Part shown: in pieces, positions 10,229-19,702 of the stretch
Layout of the letters: each line of letters opens with the position of its first letter
How positions within the stretch are numbered: position 1 is the first letter of the stretch
Assembly: GCF_965229315.1 (NCBI RefSeq)
Contig: NZ_CBDDJA010000002.1
Span: 248,001-312,000, forward strand
Reading direction: 5' to 3'
Source of the DNA: Pelomonas sp965229315
Lineage (GTDB): Bacteria; Pseudomonadota; Gammaproteobacteria; Burkholderiales; Burkholderiaceae_C
DNA: 64,000 bases
Program-made: the position numbers and the translations under genes
The notes under the pieces: model-generated
What the model was told of the DNA's origin: nothing
The model's database searches: none
What the model saw: only the letters and a program-made list of their open reading frames with translations

Positions 10229-11458
10229 ATGCCCGTCAACCTGACCGCCCCTGATCCCGCCTCCCTCCTGCCCGTGCCGGGCGTGCGCCTCGGCGTGACC
10301 ATGGCCGGCGTGCGCAAGGCCAACCGGCGCGACCTCAGCGTCATCGCGCTGGAAGAGGGCGCCGCCGTGGCCGGCGTCTTCACGACCAACCGCTTCTGCG
10401 CCGCGCCGGTGCAGGTCTGCCGCGAGCATCTGGCCGCAGGCAGCGCCATCCGCGCGCTGCTGATCAACACCGGCAATGCCAACGCCGGCACCGGCGCCGA
10501 CGGCCTGGCCCGGGCGCGCGAGACCTGCCAGGCGCTGGCCGGCCTGATCGGCTGCCAGCCCGAGCAGGTGCTGCCGTTCTCCACCGGCGTCATCATGGAG
10601 ACGCTGCCGGTGGACCGCATCGTCGCCGGCCTGCCTGCTGCGCTGACCGCGCTGCGTGAAGACGGCTGGGGCGAAGCGGCGCTGGGCATCATGACGACGG
10701 ACACGCTGCCTAAGGCCGCGTCGCGCCGCATCCAGATCGGCGGCGTGCCGGTCACGCTGAGCGGCATCTCCAAGGGCGCCGGCATGATCCGGCCCAACAT
10801 GGCGACCATGCTCGGCTTCGTCGCGACCGATGCCAACATCGCCCCGGCGCTGCTGCAGCCGCTGGTGAAGGAGGCCGCCGACGCGTCCTTCAACCGCATC
10901 ACCATCGACGGCGACACGTCCACCAACGACTGCTTCATGCTGATCGCCTCGCGCCGCGCCGCGCATGCCGAGATCACGTCGCTGGACAGCGCGGATGCGC
11001 AGGCGCTGCGCGAGGCGCTGATCGCGCTGGCGCAGGAACTGGCCCAGGCCATCGTGCGCGACGGCGAAGGCGCGACCAAGTTCATCACCATCACCGTCGA
11101 GGGCGGCCGCGACGAGGCCGAGTGCAGGCTCGCCGCCTACGCCATCGCCCACTCGCCGCTGGTCAAGACCGCGTTCTTCGCCAGCGACCCCAACCTCGGC
11201 CGCATCCTGGCCGCGGTCGGCTATGCCGGCATAGCCGACCTGGACCAGGGGCTGATCGACCTGCACCTGGACGACGTGCACGTCGTCACCCAGGGCGGGC
11301 GGCGGCCGGAGTACCGCGAGGAGGACGGCCAGCGCGTGCTCAAGCAGGCCGAGATCACCATCCGCGTGGGCCTGAACCGCGGCGCGGCGCGCGCCACCGT
11401 CTGGACCTGCGACCTCAGCCACGACTACGTCAGCATCAACGCCGACTACCGGAGCTGA
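10229..11458 (+). CDS. argJ: Bifunctional ornithine acetyltransferase / N-acetylglutamate synthase
   Basis: 409 residues, full length. It catalyses transfer of the acetyl group from N-acetylornithine to glutamate in the cyclic arginine pathway, plus de novo acetylation of glutamate. The autocleavage site is MATMLGF, with Thr ~193 becoming the N-terminal nucleophile of the beta chain. The STGVIMETLP and SKGAGMIRPN motifs and the C-terminal LSHDYVSINADYRS end are characteristic. It stands alone between the ars operon and a peptidase. The start is ATG 10229. Confidence 0.97.
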   Translation: MPVNLTAPDPASLLPVPGVRLGVTMAGVRKANRRDLSVIALEEGAAVAGVFTTNRFCAAPVQVCREHLAAGSAIRALLINTGNANAGTGADGLARARETCQALAGLIGCQPEQVLPFSTGVIMETLPVDRIVAGLPAALTALREDGWGEAALGIMTTDTLPKAASRRIQIGGVPVTLSGISKGAGMIRPNMATMLGFVATDANIAPALLQPLVKEAADASFNRITIDGDTSTNDCFMLIASRRAAHAEITSLDSADAQALREALIALAQELAQAIVRDGEGATKFITITVEGGRDEAECRLAAYAIAHSPLVKTAFFASDPNLGRILAAVGYAGIADLDQGLIDLHLDDVHVVTQGGRRPEYREEDGQRVLKQAEITIRVGLNRGAARATVWTCDLSHDYVSINADYRS

Positions 11459-11576
11459 CGCGCGCCGGCGGCGGCTCGCCTGGCGGCGGGCCGCCGGGTA
11501 GAAGTCCTCTGTGACCAACGGCGCACCGCGCACGCCGGGCCACACTGTTGCATCCGTTCCCTTCAGGCCACCCTTG

Positions 11577-13706
11577 ATGAAGCTCACCCTGTCCGCACTT
11601 GCCCTTGCCGCCGTGCTCGCCACCAGTGTCCAAGCCCAGACGATGACCTACCCCGCCACGCGCAAGGTCGACCAGACCGACACCTACCACGGCACCACCG
11701 TCGCCGACCCCTACCGCTGGCTGGAGGATGACAACAGCGCTGAGACCAAGGCCTGGGTCGTCAAGCAGAACGAGGTCACGAACAAGTTCCTCGCTGCGAT
11801 GCCGCAGCGCCTGCCGACGCGCCGCATCTACACCGAGCTCTACAACTACGAGCGCTTCGGCATCCCGTTCCAGGAAGGCGGCCGCTACTTCTGGAGCCGC
11901 AACGACGGGTTGCAGCAGCAGAACGTGTACTACTGGGCCAAGTCGCTGAAGGACAGCCCGCAGGTCGCGCTGGACCCGAACGCGATGAGCAAGGACGGCA
12001 CGGTCGCGCTCAGCGGCGTGGCGCCGTCGCGCGACGGCAAGCTGCTTGCCTATGGCATCGCCGGCGCCGGCTCCGACTGGCAGACCTGGAAGGTGCGCGA
12101 CCTCGCCACCGGCCAGGACCTGGCCGACAGGATCGACTGGGTGAAGTTCAGCAGCGCCTCCTGGACGGCCGATGGCAAGGGCTTCTTCTACGCCCGCTAC
12201 GACGCGCCCAAGGAAGGCGCCGCGCTGACCGGGGCCAACTACTTCCAGAAGCTCTATTACCACCGCCTGGGCACGCCGCAGGCCGACGACGTGCTGGTCG
12301 CCGAGAACCGCGACGACAAGGAATGGGGCTTCGGCACCCAGGTGTCCGATGACGGCGAACTGCTCGTCATCAGCGTCTGGAAGAGTGCCGGCAGCAAGAA
12401 CGGCCTGATGGTGCTGCCGCTGCCCAAGGGCGCGTTCGCGGGCGGCAAGCCGCAGCCCGTCACGCTGGGCTTCGACGCGCAGTACACGCCGGTCAACGCC
12501 ATCGGCGGCAGCCTCGTCGTCAAGACCGACAAGGACGCGCCGCGTGGCCGCCTCGTCGCCATCGACCTGAAGAACCCCGCCGTGGCCGGCTGGAAGACGC
12601 TGGTGGCCGAAGGCCCCGACGCGATGACCGCCGCCTCCGCCGTGGGCGGCCACTACCTGCTGAGCTACCTGCACGACGCCGCCACGCTGGTGCGCGTGCA
12701 CGGCGCCGACGGCAAGCGCCTGTCCGAGGTGACGCTGCCCGGCATCGGCACCGCCAGCGGCTTCGGCGGCCGCTGGAGCAGCCAGGAAACCTTCTTCAGC
12801 TACACCAGCCTGACCAACCCGGCCGAGATCCACCGCTACGACGTGAAGACCGGCCAGATCGAACTGTTCAAGCGCCCCAAGACGGCCTTCAACCCGGACG
12901 AGTTCGAGACGCGCCGCGAGTTCGTCACCAGCAAGGACGGCACGCGCTTCCCGATCTTCATCGCCGCGAAGAAGGGTCTGAAGCTGGACGGCACGAACCC
13001 GACGCTGCTGTACGGCTACGGCGGTTTCGACATCCCCATCACGCCGGCCTACGGCGCCACGTCGGCCACCTGGCTGAAGATGGGCGGCGTCTACGTCATC
13101 GCCTCCATCCGCGGCGGCGGCGAATACGGCTCGGCCTGGCATGACGCCGGCACCCAGCTGAAGAAACAGAACGTCTTCGACGACTTCATCGCCGCCGGCG
13201 AATGGCTGGTCGCCCACAAGGTCGCCAGCCCGGCGACGCTGGCCATCAACGGCGGCTCCAACGGCGGCCTGCTGGTGGGCGCCGTCGCCAACCAGCGCCC
13301 GGACCTGTTCGCCGCCGCCGTGCCGCAGGTCGGCGTGATGGACATGCTGCGCTACCAGAAGTTCACCATCGGCTGGGCCTGGGCGACGGACTACGGCACC
13401 AGTGCCGACAGCCCGGAGATGTTCAAGGCGCTGTACGCCTACTCGCCCATGCACAACGTCAAGGCCGGCGCCAGGTACCCGGCGGTGCTCGTCACCACCG
13501 GCGACCACGACGACCGCGTCGTGCCGGCGCACAGCTTCAAGTACGCCGCCGCGCTGCAGGCCGTCGACACCGGCCCGGCACCCAAGCTGATCCGCATCGA
13601 GACCAACGCCGGCCACGGCGCCGGCAAGCCCACCTCCAAGATCATCGAGGAGCGCAGCGACGTGCTGGCCTTCATCGCCAACACGATGAAGCTCGAAGTG
13701 AAATGA
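11577..13706 (+). CDS. Secreted prolyl oligopeptidase (S9A)
   Basis: 709 residues with a signal peptide (MKLTLSALALAAVLATSVQAQ), so periplasmic or secreted. The N-terminal seven-bladed propeller (residues ~30-430) begins with the family motif DPYRWLEDD. The C-terminal alpha/beta hydrolase carries Ser ~561 in GGSNGG, Asp in GDHDDRVVPAHS and His in NAGHGAG. It cleaves short peptides after proline. The frame opens earlier at 11511, but the signal peptide at 11577 fixes the start. Confidence 0.95.
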   Translation: MKLTLSALALAAVLATSVQAQTMTYPATRKVDQTDTYHGTTVADPYRWLEDDNSAETKAWVVKQNEVTNKFLAAMPQRLPTRRIYTELYNYERFGIPFQEGGRYFWSRNDGLQQQNVYYWAKSLKDSPQVALDPNAMSKDGTVALSGVAPSRDGKLLAYGIAGAGSDWQTWKVRDLATGQDLADRIDWVKFSSASWTADGKGFFYARYDAPKEGAALTGANYFQKLYYHRLGTPQADDVLVAENRDDKEWGFGTQVSDDGELLVISVWKSAGSKNGLMVLPLPKGAFAGGKPQPVTLGFDAQYTPVNAIGGSLVVKTDKDAPRGRLVAIDLKNPAVAGWKTLVAEGPDAMTAASAVGGHYLLSYLHDAATLVRVHGADGKRLSEVTLPGIGTASGFGGRWSSQETFFSYTSLTNPAEIHRYDVKTGQIELFKRPKTAFNPDEFETRREFVTSKDGTRFPIFIAAKKGLKLDGTNPTLLYGYGGFDIPITPAYGATSATWLKMGGVYVIASIRGGGEYGSAWHDAGTQLKKQNVFDDFIAAGEWLVAHKVASPATLAINGGSNGGLLVGAVANQRPDLFAAAVPQVGVMDMLRYQKFTIGWAWATDYGTSADSPEMFKALYAYSPMHNVKAGARYPAVLVTTGDHDDRVVPAHSFKYAAALQAVDTGPAPKLIRIETNAGHGAGKPTSKIIEERSDVLAFIANTMKLEVK

Positions 13707-13799
13707 TGCCCCTCGTCCAGTTGCGCCGCGACCCCTCGCCAGGCACTACCGCCAACGGGACGGCTTGGTGAACTGGGCCGGCGCTGGACCCGCAAGCTG

Positions 13800-14246
13800 A
13801 TGAGCAGCGCGTCCGCGATCCGCGATCTGGGCGTCGGCGATGCTGGCGCCCTCATCACGCTCTACGAGCACCTGAATGCCGGCGACGCGCCGCCCTCGCC
13901 CGAGGGGGTGCGCGCCGTTTTCGCGCACGCGGGGCTGCGGCACTTCGGCCTGTTCGACGGCGAAGCGCTCATCGCCAGCTGCAACCTCGCCGTCATTCCC
14001 AACCTGACGCGCGGCGGCCGCAGTTACGGCGTCATCGAGAACGTCGTCACGCACGCCGGCCACCGCGGCCAGGGGCATGGCCAGGCCGTCATCCGGCATG
14101 CCATCGAACAGGCCTGGACGGCCGGCTGCTACAAGGTCGTGCTGACCACCAGCCGCAAGGACCCCGCCGTGTGGGCCTTCTACGAGCGCTGCGGCTTCGA
14201 CAGTGGCGACAAGCGCGCCTTCGTCATCCGCCGCCCCGCCGGCTGA
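13800..14246 (+). CDS. GNAT family N-acetyltransferase
   Basis: 148 residues, one GNAT domain. The acetyl-CoA binding motif A is VVTHAGHRGQGHGQAVIRHA (Q/R-x-x-G-x-G/A pattern), followed by the KVVLTTSR strand and AVWAFYERCGF helix typical of motif B. It transfers acetyl to an unknown amine substrate. It follows the peptidase by 94 bp and runs convergent with the next gene, 13 bp away. Confidence 0.88.
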   Translation: MSSASAIRDLGVGDAGALITLYEHLNAGDAPPSPEGVRAVFAHAGLRHFGLFDGEALIASCNLAVIPNLTRGGRSYGVIENVVTHAGHRGQGHGQAVIRHAIEQAWTAGCYKVVLTTSRKDPAVWAFYERCGFDSGDKRAFVIRRPAG

Positions 14247-14259
14247 ACAGGTCGTTGGC

Positions 14260-15645
14260 TCAGAAGTTCACGGCCCTGGTCTTCATGCCGCGCGCCACCA
14301 GCGTCGCATTGATGAGCTGGGCCTGCTCGCGGCTGGGGAAGGGCCAGACCGTGGCGCGCCAGCCTTCTGGCGTCTGGATCACGTCGCCTTGCAGCGCGTC
14401 CGGGTTGCTGTGCACGCCCACCAGTCCCGCCTTCATGCGCTTGAGCAGCGCCTCGGCCTCGGCCTTGCTGCCAGGCGGGCCGACCAGCGCCACGATGGCG
14501 GCGGCCGGTGCCTCGGCCAGGCGCGCGAGGCGCGGGTCCGCCGGCTCGGGCGTCCTGTCAGCCTGCTTGGCCGGTGCCGCGGCCTTCTGCGCGGTCTCGG
14601 GTGCTTTCCCGGGTGATCGTTCAGCGGCGGGTTTCTCGGCGGCCCTCTCGGCGGCCTTGTCGGCGGCTTTGTCGGCGGCCTTAGAGGCGGCCTTCTCCGC
14701 CGTCTTCTCGTCCGCCTTGTCTGCCGCCTTGTCTGCCAGTTTCCCCGAGGACAGCAGCGGCGGCCGTGGCACGCCGTCGGCGCGCTGGACGAAGCGCGGG
14801 CGGATGTCGGGCTGCGACCCGGCCTGCTCCGGCAGCTCGCTGGCTGCGACCGCGGGCGCGGCCTCGGGCGTTGACGCTTCAGGCCCCGGCGCCGACGCGG
14901 CTTCGGCTTGCGGCGCGGGGGCCGATGCCGGCTCGCCCGCCACGGCCGAGGCGGGCGTGGCCGCGACTGCCGATGCGGCCTCGGCCGGTGCCGCCGCCGC
15001 GTCCACCGCGGGTGGCACTTCGTGGCGCGGCCAAAGCGCGTAGCCACCGACGGCCACCAGCAGCGCCAGCACAGCCCCGGCAAGCCCCAGGCGCCGCGGG
15101 TCCCAGAGCCGGCGGCCGAGGATCTCCGACGGGATGCCGCGGCCGCCCAGCACGCGGGTGCGGGCGCTGCCCACATCGATGCCGGCGCTCATCAGGTAGA
15201 GCTCGAACGGCCAGCCGCCATGCAGGCCGGCCAGCGCCTCGTCGATGACGACCACTCGCCACGGCTGGCTCTCGGGAGACGCGGGCGGCTCGGCGAAGCC
15301 GTGCGCCAGTGCAAAGCGCTCGACCTGGTCCGGGCTCAGCCCCGGCAGGAATTTCTCGCTGAAGGCCCGCCACTGCGTGCGCGGACCGCGGCGGGCCAGC
15401 TTGCCGGCCAGCCCGGCCAGGCGCTGCAGCCAGACGGCGCCGCGCGACACGGGCGGGCCGGCGGCCAGCTCGTCGAAGCTGACCGCATCGGTCAGCACCG
15501 GTTCCACCAGCCCACCCGCCTGCGCCGACGCGCGCACGAACGGCAGCGCGACGACGCCGATGGTGTGGATGTCGCCCGTGCCGATGCGGCGCGCCAGCGG
15601 GTGGCGGTTGTGCCAATCGACGATCTGTTCGGCCAGGCGTTCCAT
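14260..15645 (-). CDS. Membrane protein with Ala/Lys-rich linker and SPOR-like C-terminus, unknown function
   Basis: 461 residues. A cytoplasmic-looking N-terminal region (1-~190) has Trp and Arg motifs but no domain I recognise. One transmembrane helix follows (LGLAGAVLALLVAVGGYALW, ~205-225), then a long Ala/Pro/Glu and Lys-Ala-Ala-Asp linker. The C-terminal ~80 residues (ALVGPPGSKAEAEALLKRMK ... GWRATVWPFPSREQAQLIN) have the beta-alpha-beta layout of SPOR peptidoglycan-binding domains. This suggests a cell-envelope protein anchored in the inner membrane with a periplasmic SPOR-like end. It resembles the topology of GspA/DamX-like proteins, but no function is claimed. Confidence 0.75.
   Translation of the reverse strand: MERLAEQIVDWHNRHPLARRIGTGDIHTIGVVALPFVRASAQAGGLVEPVLTDAVSFDELAAGPPVSRGAVWLQRLAGLAGKLARRGPRTQWRAFSEKFLPGLSPDQVERFALAHGFAEPPASPESQPWRVVVIDEALAGLHGGWPFELYLMSAGIDVGSARTRVLGGRGIPSEILGRRLWDPRRLGLAGAVLALLVAVGGYALWPRHEVPPAVDAAAAPAEAASAVAATPASAVAGEPASAPAPQAEAASAPGPEASTPEAAPAVAASELPEQAGSQPDIRPRFVQRADGVPRPPLLSSGKLADKAADKADEKTAEKAASKAADKAADKAAERAAEKPAAERSPGKAPETAQKAAAPAKQADRTPEPADPRLARLAEAPAAAIVALVGPPGSKAEAEALLKRMKAGLVGVHSNPDALQGDVIQTPEGWRATVWPFPSREQAQLINATLVARGMKTRAVNF
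14636..14745 (-). repeat. Short tandem repeats coding the Lys-Ala-Ala-Asp linker
   Basis: Nine or so imperfect 12-bp units (of the type GGCGGCCTTGTC on the + strand) encode runs such as ADKAADKADEK and AADKAADKAAER within the linker of the 14260-15645 gene. Such tracts can change length by slippage. Confidence 0.75.
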
Positions 15646-15703
15646 GACTAACGGATCATCCCTGACGTGTCCGGGCGCCGGTGACGCAAAGAAGGCCGCG
15701 AAT

Positions 15704-16363
15704 TCAAGCCAGTTGCTTCAGCAGCCAGGCGTTCAGGTCCTGGATCTCTGCCATGCAGACCGAGTGCGGCATCGGGTAGTCGTGCCACTCGACCGCGTAG
15801 CCCAGGGCGAGCAGCGCATCGCGGCTGGCGGTGCCGCGGGCCGGCACGACGACCGGGTCCTGCGTGCCATGCGCGAGGAAGACGGGCAGCGTGGCGTTGG
15901 CGGCCGAGCGCTCGGCGGCCGTCGTCGCGGCCAGCGGCAGGTAGCCCGACAGGCCCACCACGCCGCCCAGCCGCTCGGGGTAGCGCAGCGCCGTCATCAG
16001 CGCCATCGCGCAGCCCTGCGAGAAGCCCATGACGACGATGCGCTCGGCCGGCACGCCGCGCTCGCGTTCGCGGTCGATGAGCGCGGCGATCTGCTGCTGC
16101 GATTCGCGCAGGCCGGCCTCGTCCTCGCGGCGCGTGAGGTCGGTGCCGACGATGTCGTACCAGGCGCGCATGACGTGGCCGTTGTTGATCGTCACCGGCC
16201 GCTCGGGCGCATGCGGGAACACGTAGCGCACGGCGCCGAGTGCGGTCAGGTCCAGTTCGCCGCAGATGGGCACGAAGTCATGGCCGTCGGCGCCCAGGCC
16301 GTGCAGCACGATGAGCGTCGTGCGCGGTTGGGGGCCGGTCTCGATGACGTGGGTTTCAAGCAT
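15704..16363 (-). CDS. Carboxylesterase / phospholipase family alpha/beta hydrolase
   Basis: 219 residues, cytoplasmic, of the short carboxylesterase (Pseudomonas esterase II, acyl-protein thioesterase-like) family. The oxyanion motif is LHGLGADGHDF, the nucleophile Ser ~115 is in GFSQG, Asp ~169 in GTQDPVV and His ~200 in DYPMPHSVC. It hydrolyses short-chain esters. I chose ATG 16363 because ATGCTTGA overlaps the stop of the upstream acetyltransferase, a coupling arrangement; a start 18 bp earlier is possible. Confidence 0.92.
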   Translation of the reverse strand: MLETHVIETGPQPRTTLIVLHGLGADGHDFVPICGELDLTALGAVRYVFPHAPERPVTINNGHVMRAWYDIVGTDLTRREDEAGLRESQQQIAALIDRERERGVPAERIVVMGFSQGCAMALMTALRYPERLGGVVGLSGYLPLAATTAAERSAANATLPVFLAHGTQDPVVVPARGTASRDALLALGYAVEWHDYPMPHSVCMAEIQDLNAWLLKQLA

Positions 16364-16811
16364 GGCGGTTCCAGTCTGCAAGGGTCAGTTCAAAGCGTTG
16401 GTCGCCGTGCGCGTCCAGGCCGTCGCCTGTGGGACGCCAGCCGGCACGGCGGTAGAAAGCCTCGGCGCGGGAGCGGGGTTGCGTGCCCAGGTCCAGCCGT
16501 GTGTGGCCCTGGTCGAACAGCCAGTTCACCATCACGTCGTGCAGCCGCCGGCCATGCCCCTGGCCGTGCAGCGGCGGGTCCACGAACAGCGCCCAGATGC
16601 GGCCGTCGCGCGCGTCGCCGATGGCGAAGCCGGCAATCCTGAGATTCGCGCCCTGCGCCAGTTCGACGACCCAGCCGCGGCCGAGGTCTGCCAGGTAGGC
16701 GTGCAGCTCGGCGTCTGAAATGCGCCCCGGCGTCAGCCTGTTCTCGGCGACGGCATAGCGCACGCGCCAGAGTTCGGCGGTGTCGTCGCGGGTGGCGAGG
16801 CGAAGCGTCAT
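16356..16811 (-). CDS. GNAT family N-acetyltransferase
   Basis: 151 residues from ATG 16811 (MTLRLATRDD, the usual GNAT opening); the frame extends upstream into non-conserved residues. Acetyl-CoA motif A is LFVDPPLHGQGHGRRLHDVM, and SRAEAFYRRAGW is the C-terminal family motif. The substrate is unknown. It is co-transcribed with the downstream esterase (8-bp overlap) and divergent from the phosphatase at 16864. Confidence 0.87.
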   Translation of the reverse strand: MTLRLATRDDTAELWRVRYAVAENRLTPGRISDAELHAYLADLGRGWVVELAQGANLRIAGFAIGDARDGRIWALFVDPPLHGQGHGRRLHDVMVNWLFDQGHTRLDLGTQPRSRAEAFYRRAGWRPTGDGLDAHGDQRFELTLADWNRHA

Positions 16812-16863
16812 GGCGTCATTGTCGCGACAGCCGGCGGCGTTCCAGCCCTTCATGATCCAAGCC

Positions 16864-17535
16864 ATGGGAAGCCTCTACCTCGTCCGCCACGGCCAGGCCA
16901 GCTTTGGCGCTGCCGACTACGACCAGCTCAGCGCCAAGGGCCACGAGCAATGCCGCCACCTGGGTGCCTACTGGCGCGAACGCGGCCAGCGGTTCGACGC
17001 CGTCTTCACCGGCACGCTGAAGCGCCATGCGCAGTCGCTGGCCGCCATCGTCGAGGGTTACGGGGAGGCGTTGCCGGCCCTCGCGCTGCCGGGCCTGAAC
17101 GAGTACGACAGCGAGGCCCTCGTGCGCGCCGTCCACCCCGGGCCGCTGGGCGCGCCGCGCGACCCCGAGGCCGTCAAGCAGCACTTCCGGCTGCTGCGCC
17201 AGGGCCTGCTGGCCTGGATGCGCGGCGAGACGGCGCCGGTGGGCATGCCGGCGCACGCCGACTTCGCCGCCGGTGTGGCCGACGCGCTGGACCGCGTGCG
17301 GGCGCTGGGCGTGGGCCGGCAGGTGCTCATCGTCTCCAGCGGCGGGCCCATCGCCACGGCCGTGACGCAGGTGCTGTCCGCGCCGGCGGAGACCTTCGTG
17401 GAGCTGAACCTGCGCATCCGCAACTCGGCCGTCACCGAGTTCGCGTTCAACCCCAAGCGGCACCACCTCATCACCTTCAACACGCTGCCGCACCTGGACA
17501 CGGCCGAGACGCGCGGGCACATCACGCACGCGTGA
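16864..17535 (+). CDS. Histidine phosphatase superfamily protein
   Basis: 223 residues. The phosphate-binding RHG motif (LYLVRHGQASFG, His ~9) opens the protein and the second His region is LIVSSGGPIATAV, where the usual histidine is not obvious. It belongs to the phosphoglycerate mutase-like branch and is cytoplasmic with no signal peptide. The start is ATG 16864; ATG 16852 is four codons upstream in frame. It is divergent from the acetyltransferase. Confidence 0.85.
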   Translation: MGSLYLVRHGQASFGAADYDQLSAKGHEQCRHLGAYWRERGQRFDAVFTGTLKRHAQSLAAIVEGYGEALPALALPGLNEYDSEALVRAVHPGPLGAPRDPEAVKQHFRLLRQGLLAWMRGETAPVGMPAHADFAAGVADALDRVRALGVGRQVLIVSSGGPIATAVTQVLSAPAETFVELNLRIRNSAVTEFAFNPKRHHLITFNTLPHLDTAETRGHITHA

Positions 17536-17558
17536 CGTCGGGGCAGGCCGGCGCTCGA

Positions 17559-18314
17559 TCAACGGGCGGTCGCTGCCTGCCGGGCCATTGCGTCATGGAA
17601 GCGTCGATGGGCTGCGCCGTCCCAGGCGACGGGCAACTGGTTCCTCGCCTGCAGGTAGTGGTGCGTGAAGACGCCCAGGTACGCGTCCAGGACCGTGCCG
17701 GCGACCTCGTCCCCGACGAGGTGCAGGCAGCGCGCAGCCACCTCGCTGGTGCAGAGGTGGTCGTCGCACCGGGATCGACGCAGCCGGTATTGCGAGGCCG
17801 CGTCGGGCGCCAGGCTGAGCACCGGCAGGGCGTTCAGGTAGGGGCTGCGGCTGAACATCTTGCGCGCCTCCGACCAGGTGCCGTCCAGCAGCACGAACAG
17901 GGGCCGCCTGCTCTTGCCGCCCGGGCCGGTCGCGCACGGCGCGACGGTGTGCACCACGCGTTCCGGCGCGGCGTACTGGCCCGGGAAGACGACGTAGGGC
18001 TCCCAGGCCGGGTCGCGCAACAGCGCGAGGAGCGCCGGATCGGGTTGGGTGCGCGACCAGCCGAAGGCGAAGGTGTCGGCCACCAGGTCCGCGATCAGCC
18101 AGCCGGTGTTGGTCGGCTTGAGCGGTTCGATGTCGGCCATCAGCAGGCACACCGCGGCACGCGTGGGCACGGGCGTGCGCAAGGCGCACAGGCAGTGCGA
18201 CGGGAGCAGCCGGCAGCCTTCGCAGCGCTCCTGCTTGAATCCGCCGCGAGCTGAAAAGGGCTTGGTGGCGATCGCCAGGCGCGCGGCGCGCAGGGCAGAG
18301 ACGGCATGGGACAT
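17559..18314 (-). CDS. tapT: DTW-domain tRNA-uridine aminocarboxypropyltransferase
   Basis: 251 residues. The DTW superfamily motif appears as DGTWSEARKMF; family enzymes form acp3U in tRNA (position 47) from S-adenosylmethionine. An N-terminal zinc-like Cys set (CEGCRLLPSHCLC, ~30-42) is typical, as is the C-terminal EVAARCLHL segment. The start at 18314 (MSHAVSALRAAR) is preferred, because the longer frame to 18440 adds 42 residues of low-similarity sequence. It is convergent with the phosphatase gene. Confidence 0.85.
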   Translation of the reverse strand: MSHAVSALRAARLAIATKPFSARGGFKQERCEGCRLLPSHCLCALRTPVPTRAAVCLLMADIEPLKPTNTGWLIADLVADTFAFGWSRTQPDPALLALLRDPAWEPYVVFPGQYAAPERVVHTVAPCATGPGGKSRRPLFVLLDGTWSEARKMFSRSPYLNALPVLSLAPDAASQYRLRRSRCDDHLCTSEVAARCLHLVGDEVAGTVLDAYLGVFTHHYLQARNQLPVAWDGAAHRRFHDAMARQAATAR

Positions 18315-18448
18315 GCGCGGATTGTCCGAGCAGCCGGGCCACCCGGATCGCTCCGCGAGCCGTCTGGCGCGGGCGGGCCGGGCGGTCGGCTCGCCGGTTT
18401 GCCCTGCGGGATGCATGGGGCAGCGGGTGATCTCGGACAATCCCGCGC

Positions 18449-19699
18449 ATGTCAGCGCCCTTGTTCACCGCCCTCGTCACCCCGCCGCCCGCCGCCACGG
18501 CGCCTGCACATGAACGCTTCCTGCACCTCGTGCGCCTGGCCCTGGCCAGCGGCCAGTTCGGCAAGCTGCTGCTGTCCGGCCCGGCGGGCGACGACAGTGA
18601 CGTGGAGCGCCTCACCGTGCGCGCCATCGAGCTGCGCGGCGAGCCGGCGCTGAGCTTCCTGTGGAAGCACGCGACCCGCGACGTCACGAAGAACCATGCG
18701 CCCGAGGCCGGCCTGGCCGAGATCGCGTCACTGCTGGGCACGCGCTTTCGCAACGCCCACCTGCACACGGCGGTGGCGGAGGTGCAGTTCGCCGTCAGCC
18801 GCAAGGGCCGCGAGACGCTGCGGGTGACGCGCGTGGACGGTGGTGGCGACGCGCCGGCGCCTGCCGCGCACGACAAGGCCAAGCACCGGCCGCTGGACAT
18901 GGCGCACACGGTCTGGTCGGCGCTGGGGCTGACGCATCTCGTCAAGGGCGAGCCGGCGCTGGTGCCGGCCATGGCGCGCAAGTGGAAGCAAATCAACCGC
19001 TTCGTCGAGATCCTGTCGGCTGCGGTGTGCGAGGCGGCTCTGACCGGCCCCGTGCGCGTGGCTGATTTCGGCTCCGGCAAGGGCTACCTGACCTTCGCCG
19101 TGCACGACTGGCTGCAGTCGCAGGGCCTGGCGCCGCGCGTGATGGGCATCGAGCTGCGCGACGACATGGTGAAGCTCTGCGACGGCATCGTGCAGGACGA
19201 GGGCCTGCAGGGGCTGCGTTTCGACCAGGGCGACGTGCGCACCCAGGCCGTGCAGCCGCTGGACGTGATGATCGCGCTGCACGCCTGCGACATCGCCACC
19301 GACCACGCGCTGCACGTGGGCCTGCAGTCGGGGGCACGGGTCATCATGAGCTCGCCCTGCTGCCACAAGGAGCTGCGCCCGCAGATGACGCTGCCGGCGG
19401 TGCTGCGGCCCATGCTGCAGCACGGCATCCACCTGGGCCAGGAGGCCGAGATGGTGACCGACTCGCTGCGTGCGCTGCTGCTGGAGAGCCAGGGCTACCG
19501 CACCCAGGTGTTCGAGTTCATCGCGCTGGAGCACACCAGCAAGAACAAGATGATCCTGGCCGTGAAGGCGCAGGGGGCCGCCGCCGAGGCGCTGGCCGCG
19601 CGCCGGCCGGAGCTGCTGGCGCAGATCGCCGAGATCAAGCGCTTCTACGGCTTGCGCGAGCAGCGGCTGGAGCAACTGCTGGCGTGCGAAGCCGGCTGA
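18449..19699 (+). CDS. SAM-dependent methyltransferase (Methyltransf_32 type)
   Basis: 416 residues. The Rossmann SAM-binding loop is ADFGSGKGYLTFAVHDWL (~residue 207), with IALHACDIATD and SSPCCHKEL motifs downstream, as in the family of large methyltransferases annotated as possible rRNA/tRNA or protein modifiers. The N-terminal 170 residues are variable. The substrate is not known. It starts 134 bp from the divergent DTW gene and its stop lies 3 bp from that of pldA (convergent). Confidence 0.85.
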   Translation: MSAPLFTALVTPPPAATAPAHERFLHLVRLALASGQFGKLLLSGPAGDDSDVERLTVRAIELRGEPALSFLWKHATRDVTKNHAPEAGLAEIASLLGTRFRNAHLHTAVAEVQFAVSRKGRETLRVTRVDGGGDAPAPAAHDKAKHRPLDMAHTVWSALGLTHLVKGEPALVPAMARKWKQINRFVEILSAAVCEAALTGPVRVADFGSGKGYLTFAVHDWLQSQGLAPRVMGIELRDDMVKLCDGIVQDEGLQGLRFDQGDVRTQAVQPLDVMIALHACDIATDHALHVGLQSGARVIMSSPCCHKELRPQMTLPAVLRPMLQHGIHLGQEAEMVTDSLRALLLESQGYRTQVFEFIALEHTSKNKMILAVKAQGAAAEALAARRPELLAQIAEIKRFYGLREQRLEQLLACEAG

Positions 19700-19702
19700 G
19701 CC

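Noticed and set aside
11436..13616. 726-codon antisense frame over the prolyl oligopeptidase
   Set aside because: Repetitive Ala/Val/Gly/His composition without any motif; opposite a well-supported gene.
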